Assembly (NCBI GenBank): GCA_037952775.1
Contig: JBANAY010000003.1
Coordinates: 32,798,001-32,862,000 of the forward strand
DNA length: 64,000 bases
Direction of reading: 5' to 3'
Origin: Clonostachys chloroleuca
Lineage: Eukaryota > Ascomycota > Sordariomycetes > Hypocreales > Bionectriaceae
Both the position numbers and the translations under genes were made by a program. Positions 1 through 11,192 of this stretch are shown piece by piece. Numbering within the stretch: position 1 is the stretch's first letter; every line of letters begins with the position of its first letter. The notes under the pieces were generated by a model. It had not been told where the DNA came from, searched no databases, and saw only the letters and a list, made by a program, of their open reading frames with translations.

Positions 1-251
1 CTCTGTCACATAATGTAGCATTCGCCTTCGTAGCACTCGGCATTCGCTGTCCAGACATGGTCGCTTTCCTTTTATTTATCCTTAATAGTCGTTTACTTCT
101 CTAATCAATCATTCCTATCTATTCCTTGTTTCTCGTCCATCTCCGCAGCGCGCTAATCCCGTCGAGCAGCGAACGAGCAGACATCCGGAAGCACGCGACA
201 TTCCGCCGTTGATCCCGGATACGAAACCAGCCGAGCAACGACCACAAGAAT

Positions 252-275
252 ATGCTGCGCCGGTCCATGACATGA
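252..275 (+). promoter_or_regulatory. uORF 1 of the cation exchanger gene (7 codons)
   Basis: An ATG at 252 opens a seven-codon reading frame that ends at TGA 273-275. The TGA overlaps the ATG of the next uORF (272-274) in the form ATGA. It lies 40 nt upstream of the main start. Whether the transcript includes it depends on the unmapped transcription start. Confidence 0.45.
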
Positions 276-295
276 CAGCCTCTCGGAGAGAATGA
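272..295 (+). promoter_or_regulatory. uORF 2 of the cation exchanger gene, stop overlaps main ATG
   Basis: An ATG at 272 opens a second seven-codon frame. Its TGA (293-295) overlaps the main start ATG (292-294) as ATGA. This geometry suits termination-reinitiation. It is read directly from the sequence; the function is inferred. Confidence 0.45.
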
Positions 296-3200
296 ATCCC
301 CAGCGCACACGCTTGCGAGGGAGCCGCCTGAGCTCCCGACCTTTCTACACCACCGTCTTCCTCCTGTCGCTGCTCGTCGCATACTCGTTCCTGGTCCGAA
401 CCGGCCCCGGCGCAAACCATAACGGTGTGGACAACGGCCTACTGAGAAAACGGAGCGAGGAGCCAGAGTGCAGTGAAGTCCACCGGGCCAAGGACAAGTG
501 TGCTTTCGTAAAGCAGTACTGCGCCGACGACGATGCCGGCCTCATTCCCTACCTCACCCTCTACTTCTGCGGCTTCCACGGTGCCAAGCCCGTGGCCCTG
601 ATAATCCTCGTTGGCTGGCTCGGGTTGCTCTTCACTACTATCGGCATTGCAGCGAGCGATTTCTTCAGTGTCAACCTGAGCACGATTGCCACCATCCTAG
701 GACTGAGCGAAAGTCTTGCTGGCGTGACGTTCCTCGCTTTCGGTAATGGCTCGCCCGACGTCTTCAGCACCTTTGCTGCCATGGGTTCTAATAGCGCCAG
801 CATGGCCGTGGGAGAGCTTGTTGGAGCCGCTTGCTTCATTACTGGCGTCGTGGCTGGCTCCATGGCCCTTGTTAGAGAGTTTAGGGTCGATAAGAAGACG
901 TATGCGAGAGATATCTGTTTCTTCATCGTGGCTATCTGCTTCACCATGTACTTTCTCGCCGACGGCCACCTTAGGTTCTGGGAGTGTTGGGTCATGATCG
1001 TGTACTACATCATCTATGTCATCACCGTCGTCGGTCAGCACTGGTGGATGTCGCAGCGCAAACGCCGCCAGCGACGAGAGGGCGAGGCTCGTAGCCATGT
1101 CTACTCGTCACTGGGGACATCAATCGATGAGCTGGCGGGAGAGCCGTACAGAGATGACCCTGATGACGTAGACCAATCTTCCTCATCGACTCCAGACATA
1201 TCAGCGTTGGAGACTGGATCGAGAATAGACATCGACGCCCATCCTCCCGACTCCGTTGACGATGAAGAGGCAGAAGAGCAGGCTGAGGAAGACTTCGAGA
1301 GGATGCTAGCAGCAGAGGTGACGAGCAATATGCGGGTTCTGCGTACGAGGAAAAGACGAAGCAACACGATCAACCCGATTCGCCCAAGTCTGGTGGGTGC
1401 TTTGGAGTTCAGATCCGCCCTGGCACACTTGCAACGGGAGAGTAATCACAGGCTGTCAACAATTCATGGGCACGGTCGGAGCCACTCGGAAGCGCAGTTC
1501 CGTCGGGCGCGAAGTTACACAGGAGAACCGTCCCTGCTTAGCCCGAACACCATCTCTGGCCACAGTGCGCTGCAAGGAGGACGATCTCGTGCATTATCGT
1601 CAGGAAATGCTCCGAACTCGCTGGGTGTGCAACCCCCCTTTTCGTCCACACAGAGGGATTCGAAGACTCCCCGGATCAGCAAACGCACCCGGGCCAAGCG
1701 ACTTTGAGCCCGGTCCCAGTGTACACCATTGGTGGGAGCCTAGCTCCGCCACCTGTACCACCCCCTGGAGGTTCTCTCAGTCCTGGCGGGAACAGTGTCG
1801 CCAGCGATGGAATCTCGACATTTCCAAACTTCCCGGGCACTCTGAGCCGCCGTAGCAGTCACAGCATATCACCCCCTGGCTCACCATTCCCATTGTATAC
1901 TGACTCACCGGAAGCTCTCTCTCCCGGAACTCGAACGCCGCATTTGCATGAACGATCAGACGCAATGTTGCCATCCCCAGGCCGACGCGATCTTCCCTTT
2001 GGCGATCTTCCTTCCCCAACAGATCATCCGCGACCAGTCAGTTGGTGGCCATACTGGATGCTTCCTCCGCCACACGTCCTATTTACGACCTTGTTTCCGA
2101 CGCTCCAAGGCTGGAGGGATAAGACCATTTGGGACAAATTTGTGAGCACCATATCAGTGCCCAGTATTTTCCTTTTAGTCATCACATTGCCTGTCGTGGA
2201 GAGTGAATCAACGGAAGACAGCCTCGTGGCTGAAACTCTAATGGACATCGCAAGTGTACGAGCGACAGAGCCCCCTTCTGGAGTTCCGCCAGTCGTGGTC
2301 GAAACAGCGCCCGAAGATGAAGATCGTGAGTGGGAGCGGTATGCTAGCAGCAGGCGCAGTCGAGCTCGAAGCAGCAGCTACTTGCCATCTCGAGACATCT
2401 CTCCCCTTAGAATAACGTTCCAAAATGAAGATACTCTGGTTGCTGGACCCAGCTCAGAGGGAACCAGGCCCTCAACATCGCTGAGCGGGAAGCCGGCTTC
2501 GGAGTTCCCCTCCATGAGTAACGCCAACGACGAGTGCCTATCGTGGAATCGTTGGTTGGTGTGTGTTCAGATATTCACTGGGCCGCTTTTCAGCGTTCTA
2601 ATACTTTGGCTGAATTTCCGTGAAGACATGGATTCGCCCGGGAAGGTGCTTGTAAGGGTGGTCTTATTCACACTACTCGGGTCTTTGGTGCTTCTCGCTC
2701 TTTTGCTCTCTTTCACGTCTGAGGAGACGCGGCCCAAGCATCACTACGTCCTCTGTTTCATGGGGTTCATCATCAGCATCGCCTGGATCTCAACCATCGC
2801 CGGGGAGGTTGTCGGGGTTTTGAAAACATTCGGGATTGTTCTAAACATATCGGAAGCGCTTCTAGGCCTTACCATCTTTGCCGCAGGCAACAGCGTCGGG
2901 GATCTCATCGCAGACATCACGGTGGCGCGCCTGGGCTATCCAGTGATGGCATTGTAAGTCTTGGACACCGGCTCCGATCATTAACGCTACAGACTAAGGA
3001 ACTGGCTAACAACTACGCTAACAGGGCGGCTTGTTTTGGAGGGCCCATGCTGAATATCCTCCTTGGAATTGGAATAGGAGGTGTCATGATGATGATACGG
3101 TCGGCATCTCTCGACCACAAAAACCACCCTGATCAGCCCTACCACTATGGGCCATATAATGTCCAGGTCGGGGCGACTCTTTTCATCTCGGCCATCACTC

Positions 3201-3355
3201 TGCTAGTGACTCTTGTCGGGATGCTCATCGTTGTGCCCATGAACAAGTGGGTTCTGAGTCGCAAGATCGGATGGACCCTGATTGCTCTCTGGGCAGTGAG
3301 CACCGTTTTGAATGTTATCATTGAGGTAACCGGCGTTTGGGGGCAGCTGGATTAG
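292..3355 (+). CDS. Cation/Ca2+ exchanger, CCX/NCLX type (CaCA superfamily), with apparent frameshift
   Basis: Multi-pass membrane antiporter of the Ca2+/cation exchanger superfamily, probably moving Ca2+ (or Na+, Mn2+) across an internal membrane. About 997 aa. The N-terminus has a hydrophobic anchor near residues 20-35. Alpha-1 repeat: GNGSPDVF near residue 151. A long, acidic and Ser/Pro-rich cytosolic loop follows (about 260-690). Alpha-2 repeat: GNSVGDLIAD near residue 866. The GNGSPD/GNSVGD pair is typical of the CCX branch, which includes yeast YDL206W and animal NCLX. One intron at about 2954-3024 (GTAAGT, acceptor ACAG) splits alpha-2 and restores the motif CFGGPMLN. The frame changes at a C6T4 run (1633-1642) inside the loop. 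Upstream codons read ..LGVQPP and downstream codons read FVHTEGFEDSP, with no room for an intron, so one base is probably missing. Start ATG 292 is preceded by two chained uORFs. Confidence 0.88.
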
Positions 3356-4073
3356 CTGCGATGGGTGTGACGATACCTTACCGACCCAATCCACCATAGG
3401 CCACCACATACATCGTTGAGCCTAGTGAGTGAGTAGTCGGATATGTTTCTGCATATTTGCATAGCCGTACATATAATAGCACCGTACATAGAGGACACCA
3501 AACATGTCTATAGATGCATAAACGTGGTACATTGCAGGCCAGTGTGAGGTTCTGGTTTAGTGTTACATGGAGCCAACCACCAAGGGCCTAGTTACAATAA
3601 TAGCCACATGATTATTCCATGTTCATAGAAATATCCATATGAAATAGCCAATAGGGAATAGTACAACGTATGCCCGAGTAGCGGTCAGCGATGCTTCACA
3701 CACCACGCCATACATGCCATTAGGAGGGGGGAAAGGAGACTTCAATAGACCCTGACCATCGAGCAGAACCCCACCTTCCTTTGTTGGATTGCACTCAGTC
3801 TGCCCCGCAACCCCTCCTTATTTTCTATTGACTACCCTGCACAAACTATCCTGAGCTTGAACTTGAACCCTCCGACCTTGACCCTGATCTGGGCCCTGAC
3901 TTGTCTGCACCGTCAATTCCTGATCTAGTTCTCGAGACCCTCATCTTTCTCTCTTTAAAAGGTATGCTCGCTCCAGCAGAATCCATTGACCTGCTCACGG
4001 GTTAATAACCAAAGCTAGCAACAGAGCCAACTTGTCCCCTTCATCAGAAAGCTCCAGCACCCAGTCCACCGCA
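3356..4073. other. Intergenic: exchanger 3' region and SEC53 promoter
   Basis: About 720 bp with no supportable coding sequence. The left half is AT-richer and probably 3' UTR. Pyrimidine-rich DNA close to 3980 probably belongs to the SEC53 promoter or leader. Confidence 0.6.
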
Positions 4074-5057
4074 ATGGCAGCTCAACCATCCTACAGCCCC
4101 TTGAACGAGCGTCCTCTCAAGGACACCATCTGCCTCTTCGACGTCGATGGCACACTCACTCCTGCCCGCTTGGTATGCCCCCCAAGCTCCTCATCTCCCC
4201 ATCGCCCTTTGCTCGTCCACCATCGCCCGGCCATGCCTCGTCCTAACTCCTTCAACTAGGGCGCCTCCCCCGAGATCCTCGCCCTCCTCCAGTCCCTCCG
4301 CCAAAAGTGCGCCATCGGCTACGTCGGCGGCTCCGACTTCTCCAAGCAAGAAGAGCAGCTCGGCAAGCCCGCGGGCACCCCCGTCACCACCCTCTTCGAC
4401 TTCTGCTTCGCCGAGAACGGCCTGACCGCCTATAAGCTCGGCCAGGCCCTCCCCTCCAACAGCTTCATCAAATGGATCGGCGAGGACCAGTACAAGGAGC
4501 TCGCAAACTTCGCCCTCCACTACATCGCCGACCTCGACATCCCCGTCAAGCGCGGCACCTTCATCGAGTTCCGCAACGGCATGATAAACATCAGCCCCAT
4601 CGGCAGGAACGCCTCCACCCAGGAGCGCCAGGACTTTGAGAAGTACGACAAGGAGGCCAAGGTCCGCGAGACGTTTGTCGCCAAGCTCAAGGAGCGGTTC
4701 GGGCACCTCGGCCTCAAGTAAGTCACCCCCCTGCCACCCGATTTCCAAATACACCTCTGTTCGCAAATTGCAAAAAACATATTTTAACACATCCCGTGTC
4801 TTAGCTTCTCCATTGGAGGTCAGATCTCCTTTGACGTCTTCCCCATCGGCTGGGACAAGACCTACTGCCTCCGGCACCTCGAGGAGGATGCCCAACGGCC
4901 TGGCGGCATCACGTACAAGAACATCCACTTCTTCGGCGACAAGACCTTTGAGGGCGGCAACGACTACGAGATCTTCTCCGACGAGAGGACGATTGGCCAC
5001 TCCGTCAACAACCCCGATGACACTGCTCGCATTGTCAAGGAGACTTTTGGGATTTGA
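4074..5057 (+). CDS. SEC53: Phosphomannomutase
   Basis: Converts mannose-6-phosphate to mannose-1-phosphate in the cytosol for GDP-mannose, and so for N- and O-glycosylation, GPI anchors and cell-wall mannan. 269 aa, the usual length for eukaryotic phosphomannomutase of the HAD superfamily. Catalytic motif FDVDGTLT has the nucleophile Asp at residue 23 and the second Asp at 25. The cap and core motif [10 protein letters not shown] and the C-terminal [20 protein letters not shown] are clear. Three exons: 4074-4172, 4260-4717 and 4805-5057. The introns are GTATGC..CTAG and GTAAGT..TTAG. The start is the first ATG in frame and gives the expected N-terminus; an upstream extension of the frame has only a TTG. 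Two in-frame C5 runs in this gene are intact, unlike those in several neighbours. Confidence 0.97.
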
Positions 5058-5124
5058 TCATCATCTATATGCGAGAGAATGTCACAGGATATAGCGCTCG
5101 GCGAAGCTCCTTCCCCAACCATTA

Positions 5125-5159
<35 letters not shown>

Positions 5160-5519
5160 CTGAGGAGAAGAAAAGGGAATAAAGGGAGATCATACCCAGG
5201 CTATTTGGTTTAGAGCGATTAATACGACACCCAGAGACGGATGCGAGAAATCAAAAACAGATAGAGAGAGAAAAGATGATACAGCAATAACGAGATCATG
5301 AAACGCACTGCCTCATCTGCCTGATTGTTTCCGAAGTAATTGTGATTGAATTCAGCCCTCTCAAGCAATGATAAACGCCTGGCTATGTAGAAGTGCCTTA
5401 TTATAGCAAGTAAATGCAAACCGGCATTGGCCTGGGTTCTCATCCTGTAATGCGAGCATATCCAAAGAGAAGTATATACAGTGTTTCCCACATCGTCTCC
5501 CTTCCTATATGTCTCCCTC
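5058..5519. other. Convergent 3' region between SEC53 and the PhoD-like gene
   Basis: Noncoding, 462 bp, AT-rich. It holds an (AG)16 microsatellite. Polyadenylation signals for both convergent genes are expected here, but I cannot place them. Confidence 0.6.
5127..5158. repeat. (AG)16 microsatellite
   Basis: A perfect run of 16 AG dinucleotides, 69 bp downstream of the SEC53 stop, within its likely 3' UTR. A candidate length polymorphism. Confidence 0.95.
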
Positions 5520-8500
5520 TTATCGGCCATACTCTAGATGAGGAATTATAACCGGGCCATACTTCGTAGGTGCGGTATAGGCGCCGTCTCCCTGGACCAC
5601 AAAATCTACTGCTAAGCTGAGCTTAGATAGACCTTGCTGCTGCTGACCGTTCAAGGCCGGGTTATTGCTAAATGGAAGCAGAGCGGCTGCAGCATCTGGG
5701 TCATAGGCCACCATCGCCACATAATTCCTTCTACCCATCAGCTTCTTCAACTCACGCGCAGTGCCGCTGGCATCATTATGGAAAATCTCCATCATGTCTT
5801 CCTTCGTGTCTGAAACCTCATGCGTTGATTTCTGCCCATTTTGAGGAACATAGAGTGTCTTCTGATTGTGCAGCATCTTTAGCACGTAGTTGCTTTGAGG
5901 TGCCGCAACTATGGGGGAGGTGATAATTTGGTACATTGTCTTGTGATCCCCAGGGTGAGTTGGATCATGGACAAGACCTGCGCCGGCAGCACTGACGTCT
6001 GGTTTGCAAGAGTTAGTACAAACATGGTATGAATGCGGTAGCTGATGTGACTACTTACCTCCAGAAAGGAATGTCATACGAATACCCTTTTGATGCGAGA
6101 TGCCCTGGAGGGTTCGAATGAAGTATGTCCTCTCAAGATCCTTGGTCTCATGGGTCCACAAGTCTTTCAGGACTTCTTGAATATCGAGTTCGCCAAACTG
6201 ATTTAGTACGTTGCCCATGAGACCCGTTTTGCCCACGGCTTTCTTCACATGGCTAAAGCCTTGCGCAACCATGTCTTTTTGACCGACCACGCCTGCGACA
6301 GAGCTGGTCACTTTGCCGAGGATGTTGTACGTAGTGTTGACAGCCTTTTTACCCGCAGCCACGGTATTTGCCAAACTCTCGACTGTATCCAGTCTGGGAT
6401 ACACAAGTGGGACCGACACCATCCAGATACAGTGCTGCACTGAAGGTGGCAGAGTTGCGATTTTGGGGAAGATGCCCTGATATGTTGGGCCGGCTAGAAC
6501 TCGAGCCTGGCTTCTTTCAGACCTACAATCTGGCCCGACCGCAACGAGGGCTGGGCCGAGGTGTTTGACGAAATGCCAACCGGTTCCAGTAATGGTAAAC
6601 ACATCACTGTCCGTGCTGACATTGCGCATCAGCTCTGCAGTGGTGTGATGCTGGAAGAGTAGGTACATCTCGGACGCAATCCGTCCAATGTTCTTGAATA
6701 TTGGTGATGATTGCATATAATCAGGGTAGGAACCGAAACCGTCAAAACTATACGGCCGTAGTTAGAAACAAAAGCGAAGAACATCGAAAAGCATTCTGTA
6801 CTCACATATCATGATCGTTGATCTGCAGAACATGAGGGATTTGAGCAAAAGCTTCCCTCATGAAGGGTTGGTCAAAATGACTGGTATAGTAGTGAAAGTA
6901 GGCATGAGCCACATCCTCCTCATGTCTTGCGGTCCATTGGACATTCTTCCTATTATCTCTTCCGCTCAAAGCCAGCCACTGTCTTAAAATAGGCACCTCT
7001 TTCCAAAGTCTGTCGCCGTAGATTTGGTCACCAAGACCTAGCTGAACGTGGAAGCCGTTGCAGTCTACGTTCTTTTGCAGGACATCTTTCCACATAAAAC
7101 CAACTCCGCCGAGCTTAGCCCTGTCGTTCTGTGAGGTGGTACTGGCAAAATCATTGCCGGAGTGTGCGATAAACCGCCAATTAGTTTCATGCCTGCCCGC
7201 AACAACGAATTCATATCGAGTGCAGCCTAGATGTGATGTGACGGCGTAGGTCCATCGTTCTGTCCCGGCCTCGCTCATCTGTATTTCTATATCATACTTG
7301 TGGAAGGACCATCGCTGGTGAGTGAAAATGATGTGTGGTTGCAGTAGTTTAGGATTTGGAGAGAGGTCGTGGCTGAGGTGAAGGTGAATCGTGGGAGGCT
7401 GAGGCGAATCACTGACAAGGAGAATACTTCCTTGCCACAGGCCCTTCTCTAGATCCATGTTTCCATATCTCAAATACGGGCCAAAGTACACTCCGTTTGT
7501 TGGCTGAATCCGGAACATATCGACACCCGCACTCGGAGGCGGCCCAGTAAACCCAATAGTTGATGGTGCCTGAGACTGGGCAACGCTCATGATGCTTTCT
7601 GCGTAACCGGGAGTATGCGGTGAGAACATAGGAGAAGCCAAGGCTTGCTTCCCACCAAACATGGGCGAGATGAGAGGGTTCCCATACGTTGACGCACCGG
7701 GGGAGAGTGGCGCCTGCTCATGAGAAATGGGATTTGGTCCCTTGGGGAACTCCCATTGCGTTGACTGGGTGGCAATATGAATGTAATAGTACTGACCAGA
7801 GTTCTGGTCGAGATGGGCCATCCAGCCTTCAGGGAGAGGTGGCGGTGATGCTGGCATTGTCGACAACATAGACGGACCAGCAGCGGCAGGTTGGGGACTT
7901 TGAATAGGCTCCTCCGGTCGGGGGTCATTGGCGAAAGCTGGGTGCCCAGGATGCTGGGCAGCAGATGCTGCGGTTGCCAGCACAGGAATGGGTTGTTTTT
8001 CAGGGGTTGAGTTGCTCACTGGCTGGGTTGTAACAGCGGCAGCCTGAACTTGCTGCTGCTGTTGCTGCTGCTGGGGTTGGGATTGTTGGGCCTGCTGCTG
8101 CTGCTGCTGCTGTGCCTGTGCCTGTGGTTGGGCATGTAGCTGCTGTTGCTGCTGTGACGATTGGCCTTGCTGAGCTTGTTGCTGTTGCTGTTGCTGTTGC
8201 GAAGCGGACTTTTCATTTGGGTAGGATGATTTACCACTAGGATTGACACTCGAGTAGGCTGGCGGAGGAGAACTTGTACCCAGGCGTTGGAAGTCTTGTT
8301 CAAGCACACTGACCTGAAGAGCTGGATTGTCGGGGTTTTGAGATTGCTGTTGCTGAAGCTGGGCTAGCTGCTGCGGAGTAGGTTGCTGCGGTACCAATTG
8401 GGCCTGTTGTGGTTGAGGACTTGCAATGGCATTGGAGCCCTGGTAAACTGTTGGTGGTCCTGATGGAGCTTGATCTGGAGTCTCCGTGGGAGTCCATGGC

Positions 8501-9347
8501 CTCTGAGGCTGTTGTTGTTGGGCAGGCTGACCTCCGTACTGGGCAAGTCTCTGTGACGCAGCAGCACTTTGCATCTGGGACGCTTGTAGGCCAGTAAGAG
8601 TGGCAGTTCCAGATATGCCAGATGCCGCATACCGGGCTTCGATACCATCAGCAGGGGCATGGCCGGGCTCAACAATTGGTGTTTCTGGAGGTGGGGGAGA
8701 GCCGCGACTTGCTCTCGTCGTAGATATCGATGAGGTGGAGGCAAATCGGTTGACACCACCTTCAGATGGTCTTTGCGGGCCATTCGTCGGCTGTTGCTGC
8801 TGTTGCTGTGCAGGATGTGATGCGGCCCCGGGGGAGGGTAGTATGTTTGGTTCTGATAAGTTGGATAGTCAACAGATGATGCTGCTGGTCGTGACTGCTG
8901 CTGAAGTGGCCGTGCAAACAAATCTTGGTCGGCGCCTGGGCTCGTTGGTGAGCTAATGGGCGAACTTATTGGCTTCGGCGCAGTTCCTCTTCGCTCTGCT
9001 AGTCCCGGCTTCTTATCAGTAGGGCTCTCTATGCGAGGACTCGTGTCGTTATAAGAAGAGCCGTAGGATTGCAGGGGTGTAGGTCGTCGTACGTCGTCAT
9101 CGACCGGGAATGGGAGCGGTGCAGCAGAGCTCGAGGCGCCAGGAGGTAAAGGAAAGGAAGGGCGAGAGGGAGGGGAGGTGGATGATGGCGGCGCAGGGTA
9201 GTGGTATGTTGAGTGTTTCTCTACAGGCGTAGGAGACTGAGGTTTGAAGATGCGCAACGGCTCGATGGTTGGGCTATCAGGGTCATTATTGGGCGCATCT
9301 TGCTTGAGGAACATTTCCTTGTCTGGGATCCCACGACTGCGCTCCAT
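5520..9347 (-). CDS. WW-domain, polyglutamine, PhoD-like phosphatase protein, with apparent frameshift
   Basis: About 1236 aa. Residues 1-500 are disordered, rich in Pro/Ser and then Gln (poly-Q near 378-437). A WW domain follows near 505-540 (LPEGW..YYYIHI..TQWEFP). From about 616 to the end it resembles the fungal PhoD-like family (PhoD_2): GLGDQIYGDRLWKE, then INDHDIFDGFGSYP, then MTFLSG-GDV. Three exons: 9347-6806, 6747-6059 and 5998-5520. Both introns are GT-AG, of 58 and 60 nt. The frame changes at a C4G5 run (8826-8834); the codons on each side read TYYPPPG and then AASHPAQQQ, so one base is probably missing. The His that normally follows GDV in PhoD-like proteins is Ser here, so catalytic activity is uncertain. 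The substrate is unknown; WW plus poly-Q suggests a protein-interaction role. Confidence 0.85.
8038..8215 (-). repeat. CAG/CAA-rich polyglutamine-coding tract
   Basis: On the coding (minus) strand this stretch is an impure run of CAG/CAA codons giving several Gln blocks of 5-8 residues, mixed with Ala, Pro and Ser. A shorter Gln block lies at 8793-8817. Such tracts vary in length between strains. Confidence 0.85.
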
Positions 9348-11192
9348 GATGGCTGGTGTTGGACAGCGTCACAGACGCAGGGTCCAATAGGGCTAGGAGC
9401 TCTCAGTGTATGTGTGCCCGTGTGTAAGACTTTGGGGCGCGGGCCGCTTCTGAGGCGGCCAGGAGTCTTTTTTTATCGATTCTATAGCTCGTAGCGTCGG
9501 GCCGCTGGGGGAATGTACCAGGGCCGTGTTTGGAGGTTTGGAGAGGAGGGGTGGTCGAGGACCCAGAGCGGGGTTGAGGGACCTGGGGATGGGTCGTGAA
9601 TACCGACAGACCGTAATGACCGCTGTTGAACGACTTGTTCAAGCAGAAAGGAAGCTGTCGCAAACCAAGACGATATGCTGAGAAGAACAGACGGAGCTGG
9701 ATCAAGGTCAAGAGAGCGCCTCTGCCTTAGAAGGCGCAAGGAAATAACAGCTGGGCTACACGGGGGAGGGGGAGGGCCGCTGACGCAGCTCGCCCTCACT
9801 GTCGCATGCAGCAAGCAGAGCTTCCTTCCCCAATTGAAATGCAGAAATTGGTAGCACCCATGGCTGGGCGCCTCGGAGGCCCATCTGGCGGGACAGCTGC
9901 AGCAACCAGCAAGCTGTGGCACGAGAGCATGATTGGCTGGAGGGCCCATGGGCCACCTTGCAAGCCTGCTTGCTCTAAGCGCCCAGTTCTCGACGGCGAC
10001 TGACAGGCCTTGTCGAAGCGCCAACTACTGGAGCCAAGAAATTCTGGGTGGGTTCCATGGCTGGTCGATTTTGTGCCATCAGTCTGGGTAAGGTTGCGAG
10101 TGGAGAGGGGATACATTATAGGGGGGATTGGCTTTGATTAGATTTTGCCAGCAGAAAGGCGTTGTTGGAAGAGAGGAAGAAGACGTTTCGCAGCGGCCCG
10201 TAATGTTTACTGAGCAGAGAATAACCCGAGGCTGATGCCGTTTGGTACCTGAGGGCTCCTACTAAGACAGGCAAGACACGGCAGTTTGATAGCGGGAACT
10301 AACCCCGTAGGTATCACATTTGACGCTCGGTGCACTGACCACTAGCAGGCAGGTGGGTTGAACTTTAACGTGGGGGGAGACACCAATATGGAGCCCTGGC
10401 AGGTATCACAACAGATTAGTCCTACCCAAGGTGCGATATATGCCATTCTCGGCGCTTAACGCACTTCGGAGACATCGTGGCGTGGCTTTCATGAGCTTTT
10501 GAGCCTGGGGGAATGTGACATTCCGGCCTCTGTGGCAGGCTAGCGGTTCCTTCGGCTTGTGCTGCAGTGAGACGCTTCTCCTGGGTCTCCAGGGCTAGCT
10601 TGGCAGATCATTCAGAACATAAGCTCTATGCAGCCGCCAGCAGGGATTGATGTGCGACAACCTTTCCAGGGAGCATGGCTTCTCATCGTGGTATACACCT
10701 GGTTTACTACCTCAGGTATGCACATGATAGATTGCGAGAGGGGTATTTGATAAGAGTGGTGTGCCTCAGTCAAGGGAAAAGGCCAAGCCCGTCGATACTG
10801 AACATCTACCGGAATTACATAACTTGGGTTTCTCGCAAATACGGAAACTTGTACGGCTAGAATCTCAGAATATGGCCCATCTAAATTGCTACATTTTAAG
10901 ATGCCGTACTGGCAAGCGATGCCGAATCCAGGGGTGTCCTACTATTGAAGCTCTGGGTGAAGCACAAGCAGGTCCTTCTACCGCCAGTGAAACGCCCCAC
11001 AGCCGTATCGCACTTGCCGTTGAAGCGAAAAAGCGGGCCAAGCCACTCAACGCGTCTCCCGACCCAGAAGACGCGACAAGCTGGAATATCGTCATACAGC
11101 TACAGTCCCCATCAAAAAGCTTCAAGCTGACGACAGAGATCTTGGGTCAATGAAGACTGCACCCATGACCACAAGCCCATATCGAGACTACA
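9348..11192. other. Divergent intergenic region, PhoD-like gene / MSH3
   Basis: About 1.85 kb between two divergent genes. Several reading frames of 60-180 codons occur, but none shows a recognisable domain or fits a spliced model. A perfect ACGCGT lies at 11050-11055, 138 bp before the MSH3 start. Otherwise I see promoter and leader sequence only. Confidence 0.5.
11050..11055. promoter_or_regulatory. Possible MCB element (ACGCGT) upstream of MSH3
   Basis: A perfect MluI cell-cycle box hexamer. In yeasts MBF binds this sequence and drives G1/S genes, including mismatch-repair genes. A single hexamer can occur by chance. Confidence 0.3.

Noticed and set aside
9482..10116. Overlapping minus-strand frames of 65-180 codons upstream of the PhoD-like gene
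   Set aside because: They compete with each other, lack any motif, and fit leader DNA of the minus-strand gene.
10761..11153. 130-codon plus-strand frame just upstream of MSH3
   Set aside because: No domain, no good splice context, and it lies in the expected MSH3 promoter. It could be a uORF but nothing shows it is translated.
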